A DNA stretch of 6,330 bases from Rubrobacter sp. (GTDB lineage: Bacteria; Actinomycetota; Rubrobacteria; Rubrobacterales; Rubrobacteraceae), in the NCBI GenBank assembly GCA_013815575.1, contig JACDFX010000116.1:1-6330 (forward strand), read 5' to 3'. A program made the position numbers and the translations under genes. Below the pieces are notes generated by a model. That model was not told the origin of the DNA, did no database searches, and saw nothing but the letters and a program-made list of their open reading frames with translations. Positions 1 to 6,296 of the stretch are shown piece by piece; the stretch's first letter is position 1; each line of letters starts with the position of its first letter.

Positions 1-1
1 G

Positions 2-508
2 GCCCAACTCCAACTCTGCCTCGCGCTCGGCAGCAACCCCGAGCTACTAATACTCGACGAGCCAACATCCGGCCTCGACCCCGGCGCCCGCCGCGCCTTC
101 CTCAAGGTCCTCGTCGGCGAAGTAGCGGCCGAGGGTCGAACCGTCTTCTTCTCCACCCACCTCCTCTCCGACATGGAGGCCGTCGCCGACACCGTCGGCA
201 TCATCAAGGGCGGAAAGCTGCTCGTGAGCGGCGATCTGGACGACATGCGTGTCTCCCATCGTGTCTTTCGCGTCGTCTACGCTGAGACGCCTCCCGAAGA
301 GGAGGTGCGAAGCCTCCAGACTTTGCCTGACGTGAAAGAGGTGGAGCGGGAAGGCCGGGGAATAAAACTTCGGGTGCGGGGCGACGTGGAGGCCGTGGAA
401 CAGAGCTTGCGAGACCGTCCTCTCTCCGTCGTCGACGTGGACTCGACGGGCATGACACTCGAAGATATCTTCGTCGCCTACATCGAAGAGCGCGGCGATG
501 ATCGCTAA
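2..508 (+). CDS. ABC transporter ATP-binding protein, C-terminal part (5' end outside window)
   Basis: This is the nucleotide-hydrolysing subunit of an ABC exporter, acting on the inner face of the membrane. Only the last 168 codons are present. Counted from position 2, the Walker B motif LLILDEP lies at residues 15-21, the D-loop SGLD at 23-26 and the H-loop histidine (STH) at 53. The Walker A and signature motifs must lie upstream of the window. After the H-loop comes the usual 'IIKGGKLLVSGDLDDM' strand and a C-terminal regulatory extension ending in TLEDIFVAYIEE, typical of ATPases paired with ABC-2 permeases. The stop TAA overlaps the ATG at 498 of the permease frame, so the two are translationally coupled. 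The ATG at 173 is internal and not a start. Substrate is unknown. The family is certain; which exporter it belongs to is not. Confidence 0.93.
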   Translation, partial: AQLQLCLALGSNPELLILDEPTSGLDPGARRAFLKVLVGEVAAEGRTVFFSTHLLSDMEAVADTVGIIKGGKLLVSGDLDDMRVSHRVFRVVYAETPPEEEVRSLQTLPDVKEVEREGRGIKLRVRGDVEAVEQSLRDRPLSVVDVDSTGMTLEDIFVAYIEERGDDR

Positions 509-515
509 AGAGTGG

Positions 516-518
516 TGA
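516..518 (+). other. In-frame TGA at codon 7 of the permease frame from ATG 498
   Basis: The frame 498-515 encodes MIAKEW. The next codon is TGA, followed in the same frame by DSWWKL and the whole permease. The decayed paralogue at 1417 reads VIAKEWQDARWKL, so nine residues match around the stop and the natural N-terminus clearly spans it. A one-base change from TGG or CGA would explain the stop; a sequencing error is the alternative. Confidence 0.75.
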
Positions 519-551
519 GACTCCTGGTGGAAGCTGGCCGCTATAGGAGCG

Positions 552-1370
552 TTGGCGGTCGGGTTTCTAATATGGGGCAATCTTCCTACGCCGTACGCAG
601 ATATAGAGAAGGTGGCAGACGAGAACGCGAACCCGCGCATAGACAGCGTCACACTCGACGAGACAGTCCAGATGTCACCCGCAGACAAGAGAGAGCTGCG
701 GAACGCCGTAGAAGCTATGGATTTGCCAACGAACCCCGTGAAGATGGCTGTGGACGAACTGTGGATCGTCTACGGTGCGGGTGGCGGCGCGGCTATGGCG
801 CTGCTGGCTGGCCTCCTGGGCGTCGGCCTCATCTCGGAGGAAGCCCGTCGACACACGATATTGGCGCTGCTCTGTAGGCCGATCAGCCGCCGTCGGCTGT
901 TACTGACCAAGTACGCCGTATGCGCCGGGATCCTGCTACTCGCCGCAGCGTCCGGTGGAATCGTTCTGATAGTGGCTGCCGGGGTCAAAGGCTATCCATT
1001 GGGAGAGTTAAGCGTAGTGGGCTCCGTGCTATCCGTCGTTCTGCTCTGGGTAGGTTCCCTGTTCGTCCTGGGCGTGGCCCTGATCTTCTCGATCACGGCC
1101 AGAAACGTCTTGGTGAGCATCGTGGCAACCCTGGTAGCCCTCGTGTTGCTTTCCCCCGACCAATGGACGAGCTTCTCTTTCTGGAACCAGTTACCGACGC
1201 TAGGCCTTCAGGATCGCATCCCCGAGAACCTGACGGTTTTCAACTACTGGGCCAGTAATGGAATGTACCTCGGCCACGGGATAGCCTTCACCAACTTCCT
1301 CGTCTGCCTCGCCGCCGCCATCCTGCCCCTGCTTGCCGCGCTTTGGATCTTCAACAGGAGGTCCTACTGA
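552..1370 (+). CDS. ABC-2 type transporter permease, 5' end interrupted by TGA
   Basis: This is the membrane subunit that partners the upstream ATPase. The family-like frame starts at ATG 498, overlapping the ATPase stop, and reads MIAKEW, then TGA (516-518), then DSWWKLAAIGALAVGFLIWG. The first membrane segment therefore lies just after the stop. The longest uninterrupted frame begins at TTG 552, with no obvious ribosome site, and would halve that segment. Downstream the protein looks intact: an extracytoplasmic loop, a membrane segment near residues 70-93, the cytoplasmic motif EEARRHTILALLCRPISRR, where ABC-2 permeases usually carry E-x-R-SGT-x-LL-RP, then four more hydrophobic stretches and the end WIFNRRSY. 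The true gene may be a pseudogene, or may use a late TTG or CTG (534) start. Its own stop is TGA, which argues against TGA being a sense codon here. Confidence 0.72.
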   Translation: MAVGFLIWGNLPTPYADIEKVADENANPRIDSVTLDETVQMSPADKRELRNAVEAMDLPTNPVKMAVDELWIVYGAGGGAAMALLAGLLGVGLISEEARRHTILALLCRPISRRRLLLTKYAVCAGILLLAAASGGIVLIVAAGVKGYPLGELSVVGSVLSVVLLWVGSLFVLGVALIFSITARNVLVSIVATLVALVLLSPDQWTSFSFWNQLPTLGLQDRIPENLTVFNYWASNGMYLGHGIAFTNFLVCLAAAILPLLAALWIFNRRSY

Positions 1371-1420
1371 TGAGCGTAACTGGCGAGACGAAAGCGTCGT
1401 TGCGTCAGGAGACCACGTGA
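1370..1420 (+). other. 16-codon coupled open frame, possible gene remnant
   Basis: ATG 1370-1372 overlaps the permease stop (TGATG) and is preceded by a strong ribosome site, AGGAGG at 1356-1361, eight bases upstream. The frame encodes MSVTGETKASLRQETT and ends in a TGA (1418-1420) that overlaps the GTG start of the next permease remnant. Strong start signals on both sides are what an operon gene would leave if its body were deleted. A second ATPase is one candidate, but nothing in the 16 residues proves it. It may also be a chance or leader frame. Confidence 0.3.
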
Positions 1421-1776
1421 TAGCCAAAGAGTGGCAGGATGCCAGGTGGAAACTCTCGCCTCGGTGATCTTCGGGAACGTGATCCTGACCATACTGGCCG
1501 CCGCGGGTACCGTGTACCTCGTCTATGCGGCCCCGGACATCGTGCAGTCCATCATAGAAAGCATCTTCTGGACCAATAGCGACTACGCGTAGTCCTGGCC
1601 GGAGAGGATCGCCTGGACCGACGCGTTCGACAGGGTGGAGGCTCTCCAATTATTGGGGAGGCTACTATACGCTCGACAGAAGCGCGACGATGGCCCAGAG
1701 TTTCCTCGTCTGCCTGATCACTGCCCTGCCACCGCTGCTCCTCGCCATGGGGCTGTTCCGTCGAAAAGCGTACTGA
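1417..1776 (+). pseudogene. Decayed second ABC-2 type permease, paralogue of the one upstream
   Basis: A GTG at 1417 with ribosome site AGGAG (1407-1411) starts VIAKEWQDARWKLS, matching the upstream permease start MIAKEW-DSWWKL, but this frame stops at TGA 1465. The next frame, from about 1458, continues with a hydrophobic segment (LASVIFGNVILTILAAAG) and runs into TAG 1590-1592. The same frame goes on to SWPERIAWTDAFDRVEA. Near 1641-1648 the reading shifts back and ends NYWGGYY...QSFLVCLITALPPLLLAMGLFRRKAY, matching NYW...FLVCLAAAILPLLAALWIFNRRSY of the intact copy. About 120 codons remain against about 290 in the neighbour, so much of the middle is gone, including the cytoplasmic EE-R-RP motif. 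At least two frame shifts and one internal stop make a functional product very unlikely. Confidence 0.82.
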
Positions 1777-1802
1777 ACGGCACCGGGTTGTAGACTCTCG
1801 CC

Positions 1803-2768
1803 GTGCAACACGGCGCGGCGAGAGACAAAATAGACCATCGCGCAAGCGTTCCCCGCAACCGCCCGGACGGACGCTTCGCCCCGAGCCCGACGGGACTGCT
1901 CCACGTAGGAAACCTGCGGACCGCACTTCTGGCCTGGCTCTTCGCCCGCTCTTCCGGGGCACGTTTTCTGCTGCGCGTCGAGGATCTGGACCGCTCGCGG
2001 GTAAGACCCGGCATCGAAGAAACCCAGCTCGCTGATCTCCAGGCCATCGGCCTCGACTGGGATGGGCCCGTAGTCCGGCAGTCCGAGCGGATGAAGTTGT
2101 ACGAGGAGACCATAGCGCGGCTGGATGTCGACGGTCTTCTCTATCCATGCTACTGCACGCGGAAGGAGATCCGGGCCGCCGCCTCGGCCCCGCACGGCAT
2201 CTCCGCCGCCGACCGCTACCCCGGCACCTGCCGAAACCTGACGAAGGCCGAACGCGCCGAACGCGAGGCCACTGGGCGACCGCCCGCGCTGCGGGTGAGG
2301 GCCAAAGGCAGACGAGTTTTCTTCGAGGACCGTCTGCTGGGCCACCACGAGGGCGAGACGGACGATTTCGTTGTCCGGCGCAACGATGGAGCGCCGGCCT
2401 ACCAGCTCGCCGTGGTCGTGGACGACGCCGCGCAGGGCATCGGAGAAGTCGTGCGCGGCGCAGACCTCGTGGACTCGACTCCGCGCCAGATCCTGCTCAA
2501 CCGTCTGCTCGGCCTGCCGATCCCCCGCTACACCCACGTACCCCTCGTACTTGGACCGGACGGCCATCGCCTCGCCAAACGCCACGGTGCCGTCACGCTC
2601 GCCGACCGCGCCTTGGTGGGCGAAGGACCAGGAGAGGTCCTGGGCTGGATGGCCCGCTCTCTCGGACTGGCTGAACCCGGGGAGGTGCCGAGCATCGCTA
2701 CCTTGCTCTCCCGCTTCGATCCCAAAAGGTTGCCCCGGGAGCCGACCGTCTGGTCCGCGGAGACCTGA
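1803..2768 (+). CDS. gluQ: Glutamyl-Q tRNA(Asp) synthetase
   Basis: This cytoplasmic enzyme activates glutamate without tRNA and attaches it to the queuosine base at position 34 of tRNA-Asp. It is a truncated relative of glutamyl-tRNA synthetase that lacks the anticodon-binding domain. At 321 residues it is close to the usual size of about 300. The Rossmann start RFAPSPTGLLHVGNLRTAL (24-42) carries the HIGH-type motif as HVGN. The zinc site C-x-C...Y-x3-C is complete at Cys116, Cys118, Tyr139 and Cys143, which separates it from ordinary GltX. The KMSKS-type loop is RLAKRHG (256-262). The start is GTG 1803: an in-frame TAG lies at 1791-1793 and no other start codon precedes the RFAPSPTG motif. 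No ribosome site is visible, so translation may be leaderless or weak. It follows the decayed permease by 26 bases but is functionally unrelated to it. Confidence 0.93.
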   Translation: MQHGAARDKIDHRASVPRNRPDGRFAPSPTGLLHVGNLRTALLAWLFARSSGARFLLRVEDLDRSRVRPGIEETQLADLQAIGLDWDGPVVRQSERMKLYEETIARLDVDGLLYPCYCTRKEIRAAASAPHGISAADRYPGTCRNLTKAERAEREATGRPPALRVRAKGRRVFFEDRLLGHHEGETDDFVVRRNDGAPAYQLAVVVDDAAQGIGEVVRGADLVDSTPRQILLNRLLGLPIPRYTHVPLVLGPDGHRLAKRHGAVTLADRALVGEGPGEVLGWMARSLGLAEPGEVPSIATLLSRFDPKRLPREPTVWSAET

Positions 2769-2836
2769 GCAGCCCGAAAACGCCCTGTGGTAAGTTGTCT
2801 CCACGCTAGAGTGCCTCTAACGACGAGAGGAACGCG

Positions 2837-4024
2837 ATGGACACGACCGGCAGACTCGACAACTTGCAGTCCAAAATAGAGGAAAGTTACGGTGGGAAGA
2901 TCTCCGCCCTGCGCCGCGACATCCACCGCGAACCGGAGCTCGGCTTCGACACGAAAAAAACGGCTGAGAAGGTTCTCGTCGCCCTCGAAGGATTGCCGCT
3001 GGAGATCGAGGTCGGCGTCGCCGAGAACGGGATAGTCGCGACCCTGCGGGGCGGGAACGACGGGCCAGCGGTGGGCTTGAGGGCAGACATGGATGCGCTC
3101 CCGATCACGGAGGAGACCGGCCTCCCGTTCGCCTCCGAGGTCGAGGGCAAGATGCACGCCTGCGGCCATGACGGGCACACGAGCATGCTCGTCGGCGCGG
3201 CCCATGCCCTCTGCGGCATGAGGGACGAGTTGAACGGGACCGTCAGGTTCATCTTCCAGCCGGCCGAGGAGGGCGGGGGAGGGGGACGGGTCATGGTCGA
3301 GGAGGGCGTGGCCGAGGGGCTTGACTCCATCTTCGCGCTTCACCTGTGGCCCGGGTTGCCGTTCGGGACCGTGGCTACCAAAGCGGGCCCGATCATGGCC
3401 GCCGCCGACGCATTCGAGATGGAGATCGAGGGTACTGGCGGCCACGGCGCTATGCCGCACCTCTCCGCCGACGCCGTCGTCATCGCCGCCCACGTCGTCA
3501 CCGTCCTGCAAACCGTCGTCTCCCGCGAGGTGGACCCGGTCGAGCCGGCGGTGCTGACGGTCGGGGAGATCGGGGCCGGAACCGCCTTCAACATCATCCC
3601 GGAGAAGGCGCGCCTCGGCGGGACCGTCCGGACTCTCAACGAGGATCTCCGCCGGGGGATGCCGGGGAGAATCGAAGGCCTCGGCCAGGGCGTGGCCCGC
3701 GGCATGCGCGGCGACGCGACCCTTGACTACCGCTTCTCTTACCCCGTCACGAGAAACGACGCTGGGGCCGCCGCCCGGGCCCTGGAAACGGCCACGGCCC
3801 TCTTCGACGAGGAGTCCGTCCTGGAACTACCGAACCCGTCGATGGGCGCGGAAGACTTCGCGTATTTCCTTGAGAGAGTCCCTGGCGCCTTTGTCTGGCT
3901 CGGCGTGGGCGAAGACGCCTCCGGCCTGCACACGCCCCAGTTCGCCTTCGACGAGAAGATCCTGGCCCGCGGATCCGCGCTGCTCACGGCACTGGTGCTG
4001 AAGGCTAACTCCCCGGCGGGTTGA
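2837..4024 (+). CDS. M20-family metal-dependent amidohydrolase (N-acyl amino acid hydrolase type)
   Basis: This is a cytoplasmic two-metal hydrolase of the M20D branch, which includes hippurate hydrolase, IAA-amino acid hydrolase and N-acetyl-diaminopimelate deacetylase. It cleaves an acyl group from an amino acid or similar amide; the exact substrate cannot be read from the sequence. At 395 residues it has the normal length. RRDIHREPELGF (26-37) is the conserved N-terminal signature. Metal ligands appear in HACGHDGH (Cys109, His111), QPAEEG (Glu144 and Glu145), ALHLWP (His169) and LHTPQF (His365). The dimerisation ('lid') domain is marked by GTGGHGAMPH (199-208), with His203 and His208. ATG 2837 has the ribosome site GAGAGG (2825-2830) six bases upstream. 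The 3' end overlaps the convergent YIP1-like gene by 20 bp. All key residues are present, so it is probably active. Confidence 0.93.
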   Translation: MDTTGRLDNLQSKIEESYGGKISALRRDIHREPELGFDTKKTAEKVLVALEGLPLEIEVGVAENGIVATLRGGNDGPAVGLRADMDALPITEETGLPFASEVEGKMHACGHDGHTSMLVGAAHALCGMRDELNGTVRFIFQPAEEGGGGGRVMVEEGVAEGLDSIFALHLWPGLPFGTVATKAGPIMAAADAFEMEIEGTGGHGAMPHLSADAVVIAAHVVTVLQTVVSREVDPVEPAVLTVGEIGAGTAFNIIPEKARLGGTVRTLNEDLRRGMPGRIEGLGQGVARGMRGDATLDYRFSYPVTRNDAGAAARALETATALFDEESVLELPNPSMGAEDFAYFLERVPGAFVWLGVGEDASGLHTPQFAFDEKILARGSALLTALVLKANSPAG

Positions 4025-4589
4025 CCAGCAGCTCGTAGGCTTCGGACGGGCCCGTGAGGAGGAGCAGTATAAGCAACACGGCGCCTAGTGGTATGAGGGC
4101 CGCCGCCGCGGCCCTGCGCCAGCCGGTGTCCAGGGCCCACTTTACGGCGGTCGTCGCGACGTAGAGGCCGTAGGGGATCGCGAGTAGGGGACCGAAGGGG
4201 ACCCAGAGGACGATGCCGATGCCGCCCGCGTAGGCGAGGTGGCGGTAGAGGTTGCGGAAGCCGTGGCGGGAGGGGCTGCCGGCATGTATGACCTGCACGA
4301 GCACGGCCAGGCCCGAGACGAGCAGCGGGGCGAGTACCAGGGAGACGACGAGCCCGAGGAAGAGCGCGTAGAGGAGGCCCGCGTTGAGCTCCCGGACCCA
4401 GGCGGCCTGCAGCGCCGCGTCCAGCACCAGGTTGAGGTACAGGACCATCGTGACGAAGAGGGTCGGCCGGACGAAACCGGCGTCGGGGTCGAGGCCTGCG
4501 AAGAACCCTCCGGGGGCGAACCATACCCCCCGCAGCGCGCCCCAGAAATCTTCCGGGGAGCCGCCGAACCTGCCGCGGCTCCGGCCCAC
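4005..4589 (-). CDS. YIP1-like multi-pass membrane protein
   Basis: This is a 194-residue integral membrane protein of the YIP1 type, judged from its size, layout and N-terminal motif. A cytoplasmic start (EDFWGALRGVWFAPGGFFAGL, then DPDAG) precedes hydrophobic segments at roughly 43-63, 72-102, 118-140 and 160-179. The phrase 'P-x-x-FF-x-x-LDP-x-x-G' before the first segment is common in bacterial YIP1-domain proteins. There are no catalytic residues and the role is unknown. The start is GTG (4589-4587), which overlaps the last base of the DUF4097-like gene's TAG stop, so translation is coupled and this is the last gene of a minus-strand operon. Its 3' end runs 20 bp into the end of the amidohydrolase gene on the other strand, leaving no room for a separate terminator. 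The membrane nature is certain; the family is likely. Confidence 0.82.
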   Translation of the reverse strand: MGRSRGRFGGSPEDFWGALRGVWFAPGGFFAGLDPDAGFVRPTLFVTMVLYLNLVLDAALQAAWVRELNAGLLYALFLGLVVSLVLAPLLVSGLAVLVQVIHAGSPSRHGFRNLYRHLAYAGGIGIVLWVPFGPLLAIPYGLYVATTAVKWALDTGWRRAAAAALIPLGAVLLILLLLTGPSEAYELLVNPPGS

Positions 4590-5506
4590 TAGTTGTTGCC
4601 GCCGTTCCGGTCTTCGGAGGCTCCGTCCTCCCCGGGGGCCTCGCGCGAGACCTGGCCGACGAGGGTCTCGAGGGCCAGTTCCGTGGCGTCACCCGAGGGG
4701 AGGCGGGCCGTGACGTCGCCCGTGCCGACGGAGACGCGGCCCCCGCCCGAGAAGCGTCCGGAAAGGGTCACGTCACCCGTCTCGACCGTGGTCTCGAGGG
4801 TACCCACGATCAGGTCCTCCAGCGAGACGTCCCCTGACTCGACGGACAACTCCACGTTTCCCGTATCCGTCCTGACGCCGCCCACGAAGACGTCGCCCCC
4901 CCCGGCCTCGACCGTTACGTCGCCCGCGACATCACGAACGGTAACGTCGCCCGATTCGGCGCGCACCGTAACGGCACCGTCGAGGCCCGTAACCTCGACG
5001 TCGCCCTCCTCGGACTCAACCTCCACGCCGCCACCGGACGGGACCCTCACCGAGTAGTCGGCCCCCGTCTCCCCGCCGCCGTCCGTCCCGAGCGTCACGG
5101 TCGAGCCCTCGCGCGCTACGTCGACCGGGACCTCAGAGGCCGCGCTCCTCGCGGCTGCCGGGTCCCCGGCGACGGCGTACCTAGTGACCTCGTACTCGAC
5201 CGCCTCCAAGTCCCCCGCCCCTGCCACGCTCACGCTCCCAGATGCGTTGGTGATCCGCACCCGCGGCTCGCGGCCGGAGTCTATGGAGTCCCTGGCGACG
5301 CTGGCGCCCGGCACCTCGTCGCCCAGTGTCCGCCACAGGAAGACCGCCGCCACCACGAGCAGCGCCAGGAGCAGCAACGCTGCGACAAAGATCAGGAGGT
5401 TCGGCCGGGACGGGCGTTCCCGGGTCCTGCGCGACCTTGCGGGGGGGCTTTCTCCCGATGCCTCTGCGCGTTCCGGGCGACGCCCGCCCCCGCCGTTAAC
5501 CCCCAA
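4589..5506 (-). CDS. Membrane-anchored DUF4097-like beta-repeat protein
   Basis: This 305-residue protein of unknown function has a basic cytoplasmic tail (1-35, rich in Arg), one membrane anchor at about 36-58 (PNLLIFVAALLLLALLVVAA) and an outside domain. That domain is built of short beta-strand repeats around G-D/N-V: EEGDVEV (166-172), ESGDVTV (184-190), VAGDVTV, GGGDVFV, DTGNVEL, ESGDVSL, ETGDVTL and GTGDVTA (to about 267). Such ladders are typical of DUF4097/DUF4098 adhesin-like domains, which fold as a right-handed beta solenoid. The acidic tail (291-305) ends NGGNN. The start is TTG 5506; no ATG, GTG or other TTG follows before the anchor, the cupin stop is in frame 18 bases upstream, and no clear ribosome site is seen, so the exact start is uncertain. 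It is coupled to the YIP1-like gene downstream. By family analogy it may take part in envelope sensing or structure. Confidence 0.85.
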   Translation of the reverse strand: MGVNGGGGRRPERAEASGESPPARSRRTRERPSRPNLLIFVAALLLLALLVVAAVFLWRTLGDEVPGASVARDSIDSGREPRVRITNASGSVSVAGAGDLEAVEYEVTRYAVAGDPAAARSAASEVPVDVAREGSTVTLGTDGGGETGADYSVRVPSGGGVEVESEEGDVEVTGLDGAVTVRAESGDVTVRDVAGDVTVEAGGGDVFVGGVRTDTGNVELSVESGDVSLEDLIVGTLETTVETGDVTLSGRFSGGGRVSVGTGDVTARLPSGDATELALETLVGQVSREAPGEDGASEDRNGGNN

Positions 5507-5524
5507 CAGGGTGTCGGGCAGTGG

Positions 5525-5887
5525 TCACTGGACCGGGCGGCCGTAGACGTCTTTGAGGCGCACGATGTCCTCCTCGTCGAACTCGCCGAAGGAGACCTCG
5601 AGCACCCGCACCGGCTCCTCCCCCTCCGCCGAGAGCCTGTGGACCGTCTCGCGGGGGATGTAGAGCTTCTCCCCCGGCTCCGGTGAGAGGACCTCATCGT
5701 CCATCTCGACCCGCGCGCCCGGGTCCAGCACCACCCACAGCTCGTCGCGGTGGTGGTGGTACTGGCGGGAGAGCGTGCCGCCAGGGGCGACCGTTATGAT
5801 CTTGACCGTCGAGGGCAAGTTGTGCGTGTACTGCTCGAACTTGCCCCACGGCTTGTCTACCTTGAGGGATGGCGGTGTGTGGTCCAA
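5525..5887 (-). CDS. Cupin, mannose-6-phosphate isomerase type II domain
   Basis: This is a stand-alone 120-residue single cupin that resembles the C-terminal isomerase domain of bifunctional mannose-1-phosphate guanylyltransferase/mannose-6-phosphate isomerases. The family features are in order: KPWGKFEQY (12-20), TVAPGGTLSRQYHHHRDELWVV (32-53) with metal-site candidates His44, His45 (or His46) and Glu49, PGEKLYIPRETVHRL (71-85) with His83, and EDIVRLKDVYGR (106-117). With the metal residues present it is plausibly an isomerase or a related sugar-binding cupin, but the single domain alone does not fix the substrate. The start is TTG 5887 with ribosome site AAAGGGGG six bases upstream; it is the first gene of the minus-strand operon and 18 bases ahead of the DUF4097-like gene. 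A promoter is visible at 5912-5941. The domain call is firm; the enzyme activity is inferred. Confidence 0.9.
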   Translation of the reverse strand: MDHTPPSLKVDKPWGKFEQYTHNLPSTVKIITVAPGGTLSRQYHHHRDELWVVLDPGARVEMDDEVLSPEPGEKLYIPRETVHRLSAEGEEPVRVLEVSFGEFDEEDIVRLKDVYGRPVQ

Positions 5888-5911
5888 ATGGGCCCCCTTT
5901 CTTAGATGCAG

Positions 5912-5941
5912 AGTTTAGACGATCGTCACGTCTTTCAGCAA
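5912..5941 (-). promoter_or_regulatory. Probable sigma-70-type promoter of the cupin operon
   Basis: On the minus strand, TTGCTG (-35, 5941-5936) is separated by 18 bases from TAAACT (-10, 5917-5912). Transcription would start near 5905, giving a short leader of about 17 bases that holds the AAAGGGGG ribosome site before TTG 5887. The hexamers and spacing are good for a high-GC genome, and the position is right. Confidence 0.55.
5918..5927. repeat. Perfect 10-bp palindrome GACGATCGTC in the promoter spacer
   Basis: GACGATCGTC reads the same on both strands and sits between the -35 and -10 hexamers of the cupin promoter. A related half-element, AATCGTC, follows at 5941-5947. It could be an operator for a dimeric repressor, but ten-base palindromes also arise by chance in GC-rich DNA, so this is tentative. 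Confidence 0.25.
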
Positions 5942-6032
5942 TCGTCTTTGGGCTTTTGGCCAGAAAATCTCCGTCCTTGCCCGGGTTTTGCGGTGCACCG
6001 TACTTCAGGAGAAGCCGAACCTGCCGGTGGGC

Positions 6033-6038
6033 TACAAT
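6033..6038 (+). promoter_or_regulatory. Possible -10 element for the ferredoxin-like frame
   Basis: TACAAT matches the TATAAT consensus at five of six positions and lies about 60 bases before TTG 6097. I see no convincing -35 hexamer at 16-18 bases upstream, so it may be an activator-dependent promoter or a chance match. Confidence 0.35.
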
Positions 6039-6096
6039 GCGGCGTCGGTAAACCGGAAGCTGAGGGCTGACCGCTGACAGCCAGGGGGGAACTCTT

Positions 6097-6213
6097 TTGC
6101 CCAGGACCGAAGTAGAGGGCGCTGGCACTTTCGACGTCGAGGAGGGCAAGCGGCTGGTCCTCGCCATCAAGGAGGACGCGGGCGTGGACATCCTCCACCA
6201 TGTCGGTCTGTGA
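6097..6213 (+). pseudogene. Truncated 2Fe-2S ferredoxin-like gene (38 codons)
   Basis: TTG 6097, with ribosome site AGGGGGGA at 6083-6090, starts MPRTEVEGAGTFDVEEGKRL and continues VLAIKEDAGVDILHHVGL before TGA 6211. The pattern 'EVEG-G-F-VEEG-RLVLAIE...GVDI-H' is the first part of a family of plant-type 2Fe-2S ferredoxins found in Deinococcus and Rubrobacter, normally followed at once by RCGG-ARCTTC, which holds the cluster cysteines. Here the frame ends exactly where those ligands should begin. Dropping to the next frame gives a TGT (Cys) codon at 6201-6203, just where the first ligand would sit, so a one-base loss is plausible. The later part of that frame lacks the C-x2-C pattern and stops at TGA 6279. 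It cannot bind a cluster as read. It could still be expressed as a short peptide, since its start signals look good. Confidence 0.68.
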
Positions 6214-6247
6214 CCGCAAACTCGACGGCGGTTTTCGCTTCAAAGCC

Positions 6248-6262
6248 GTGCTCTCTGAGCAC
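6248..6262 (+). repeat. Short hairpin between the two ferredoxin-like starts
   Basis: GTGCTC (6248-6253) and GAGCAC (6257-6262) form a perfect six-base stem with a three-base loop, TCT. No run of T follows, so it is not a standard intrinsic terminator. It lies between the truncated frame and the second copy and might slow read-through, or be incidental. Confidence 0.3.
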
Positions 6263-6296
6263 AGTAGTCGGCTGGAGTTGATGAAAGGAGTCGCAG

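Noticed and set aside
516..518. Selenocysteine or reassigned TGA in the permease
   Set aside because: No SECIS-like hairpin stands out after the codon, the family has no redox role at this site, and TGA is the normal stop of several genes here, including this one.
1665..2804. Long minus-strand open frame (379 codons) opposite gluQ
   Set aside because: It is antisense to a gene with clear catalytic and zinc motifs, has no recognisable domain, and long shadow frames are expected in GC-rich coding DNA.
2769..2836. Promoter for the amidohydrolase (TAGAGT at 2807-2812 as -10)
   Set aside because: No matching -35 at proper spacing; the match is too weak to list.
2528..3511. Minus-strand open frame (327 codons) opposite gluQ and the amidohydrolase
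   Set aside because: It spans two well-supported genes and their gap on the other strand, with no family resemblance.
3739..4692. Minus-strand frame of 317 codons rich in Arg and Pro
   Set aside because: The composition is that of a shifted GC-rich frame, and it covers the YIP1-like gene and the end of the amidohydrolase.
4593..5057. Plus-strand frame with Ser/Thr/Pro repeats resembling a secreted repeat protein
   Set aside because: The repeats are the antisense image of the G-D-V codons of the DUF4097-like gene.
4593..5506. CRISPR or tandem DNA repeat within the DUF4097-like gene
   Set aside because: The periodicity is at protein level, with varied codons and spacing. There are no identical repeats separated by spacers.
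5694..6191. Minus-strand frame of 165 codons crossing the intergenic region
   Set aside because: It overlaps the cupin gene, its promoter and the ferredoxin-like frame, and has no domain or sensible start site.
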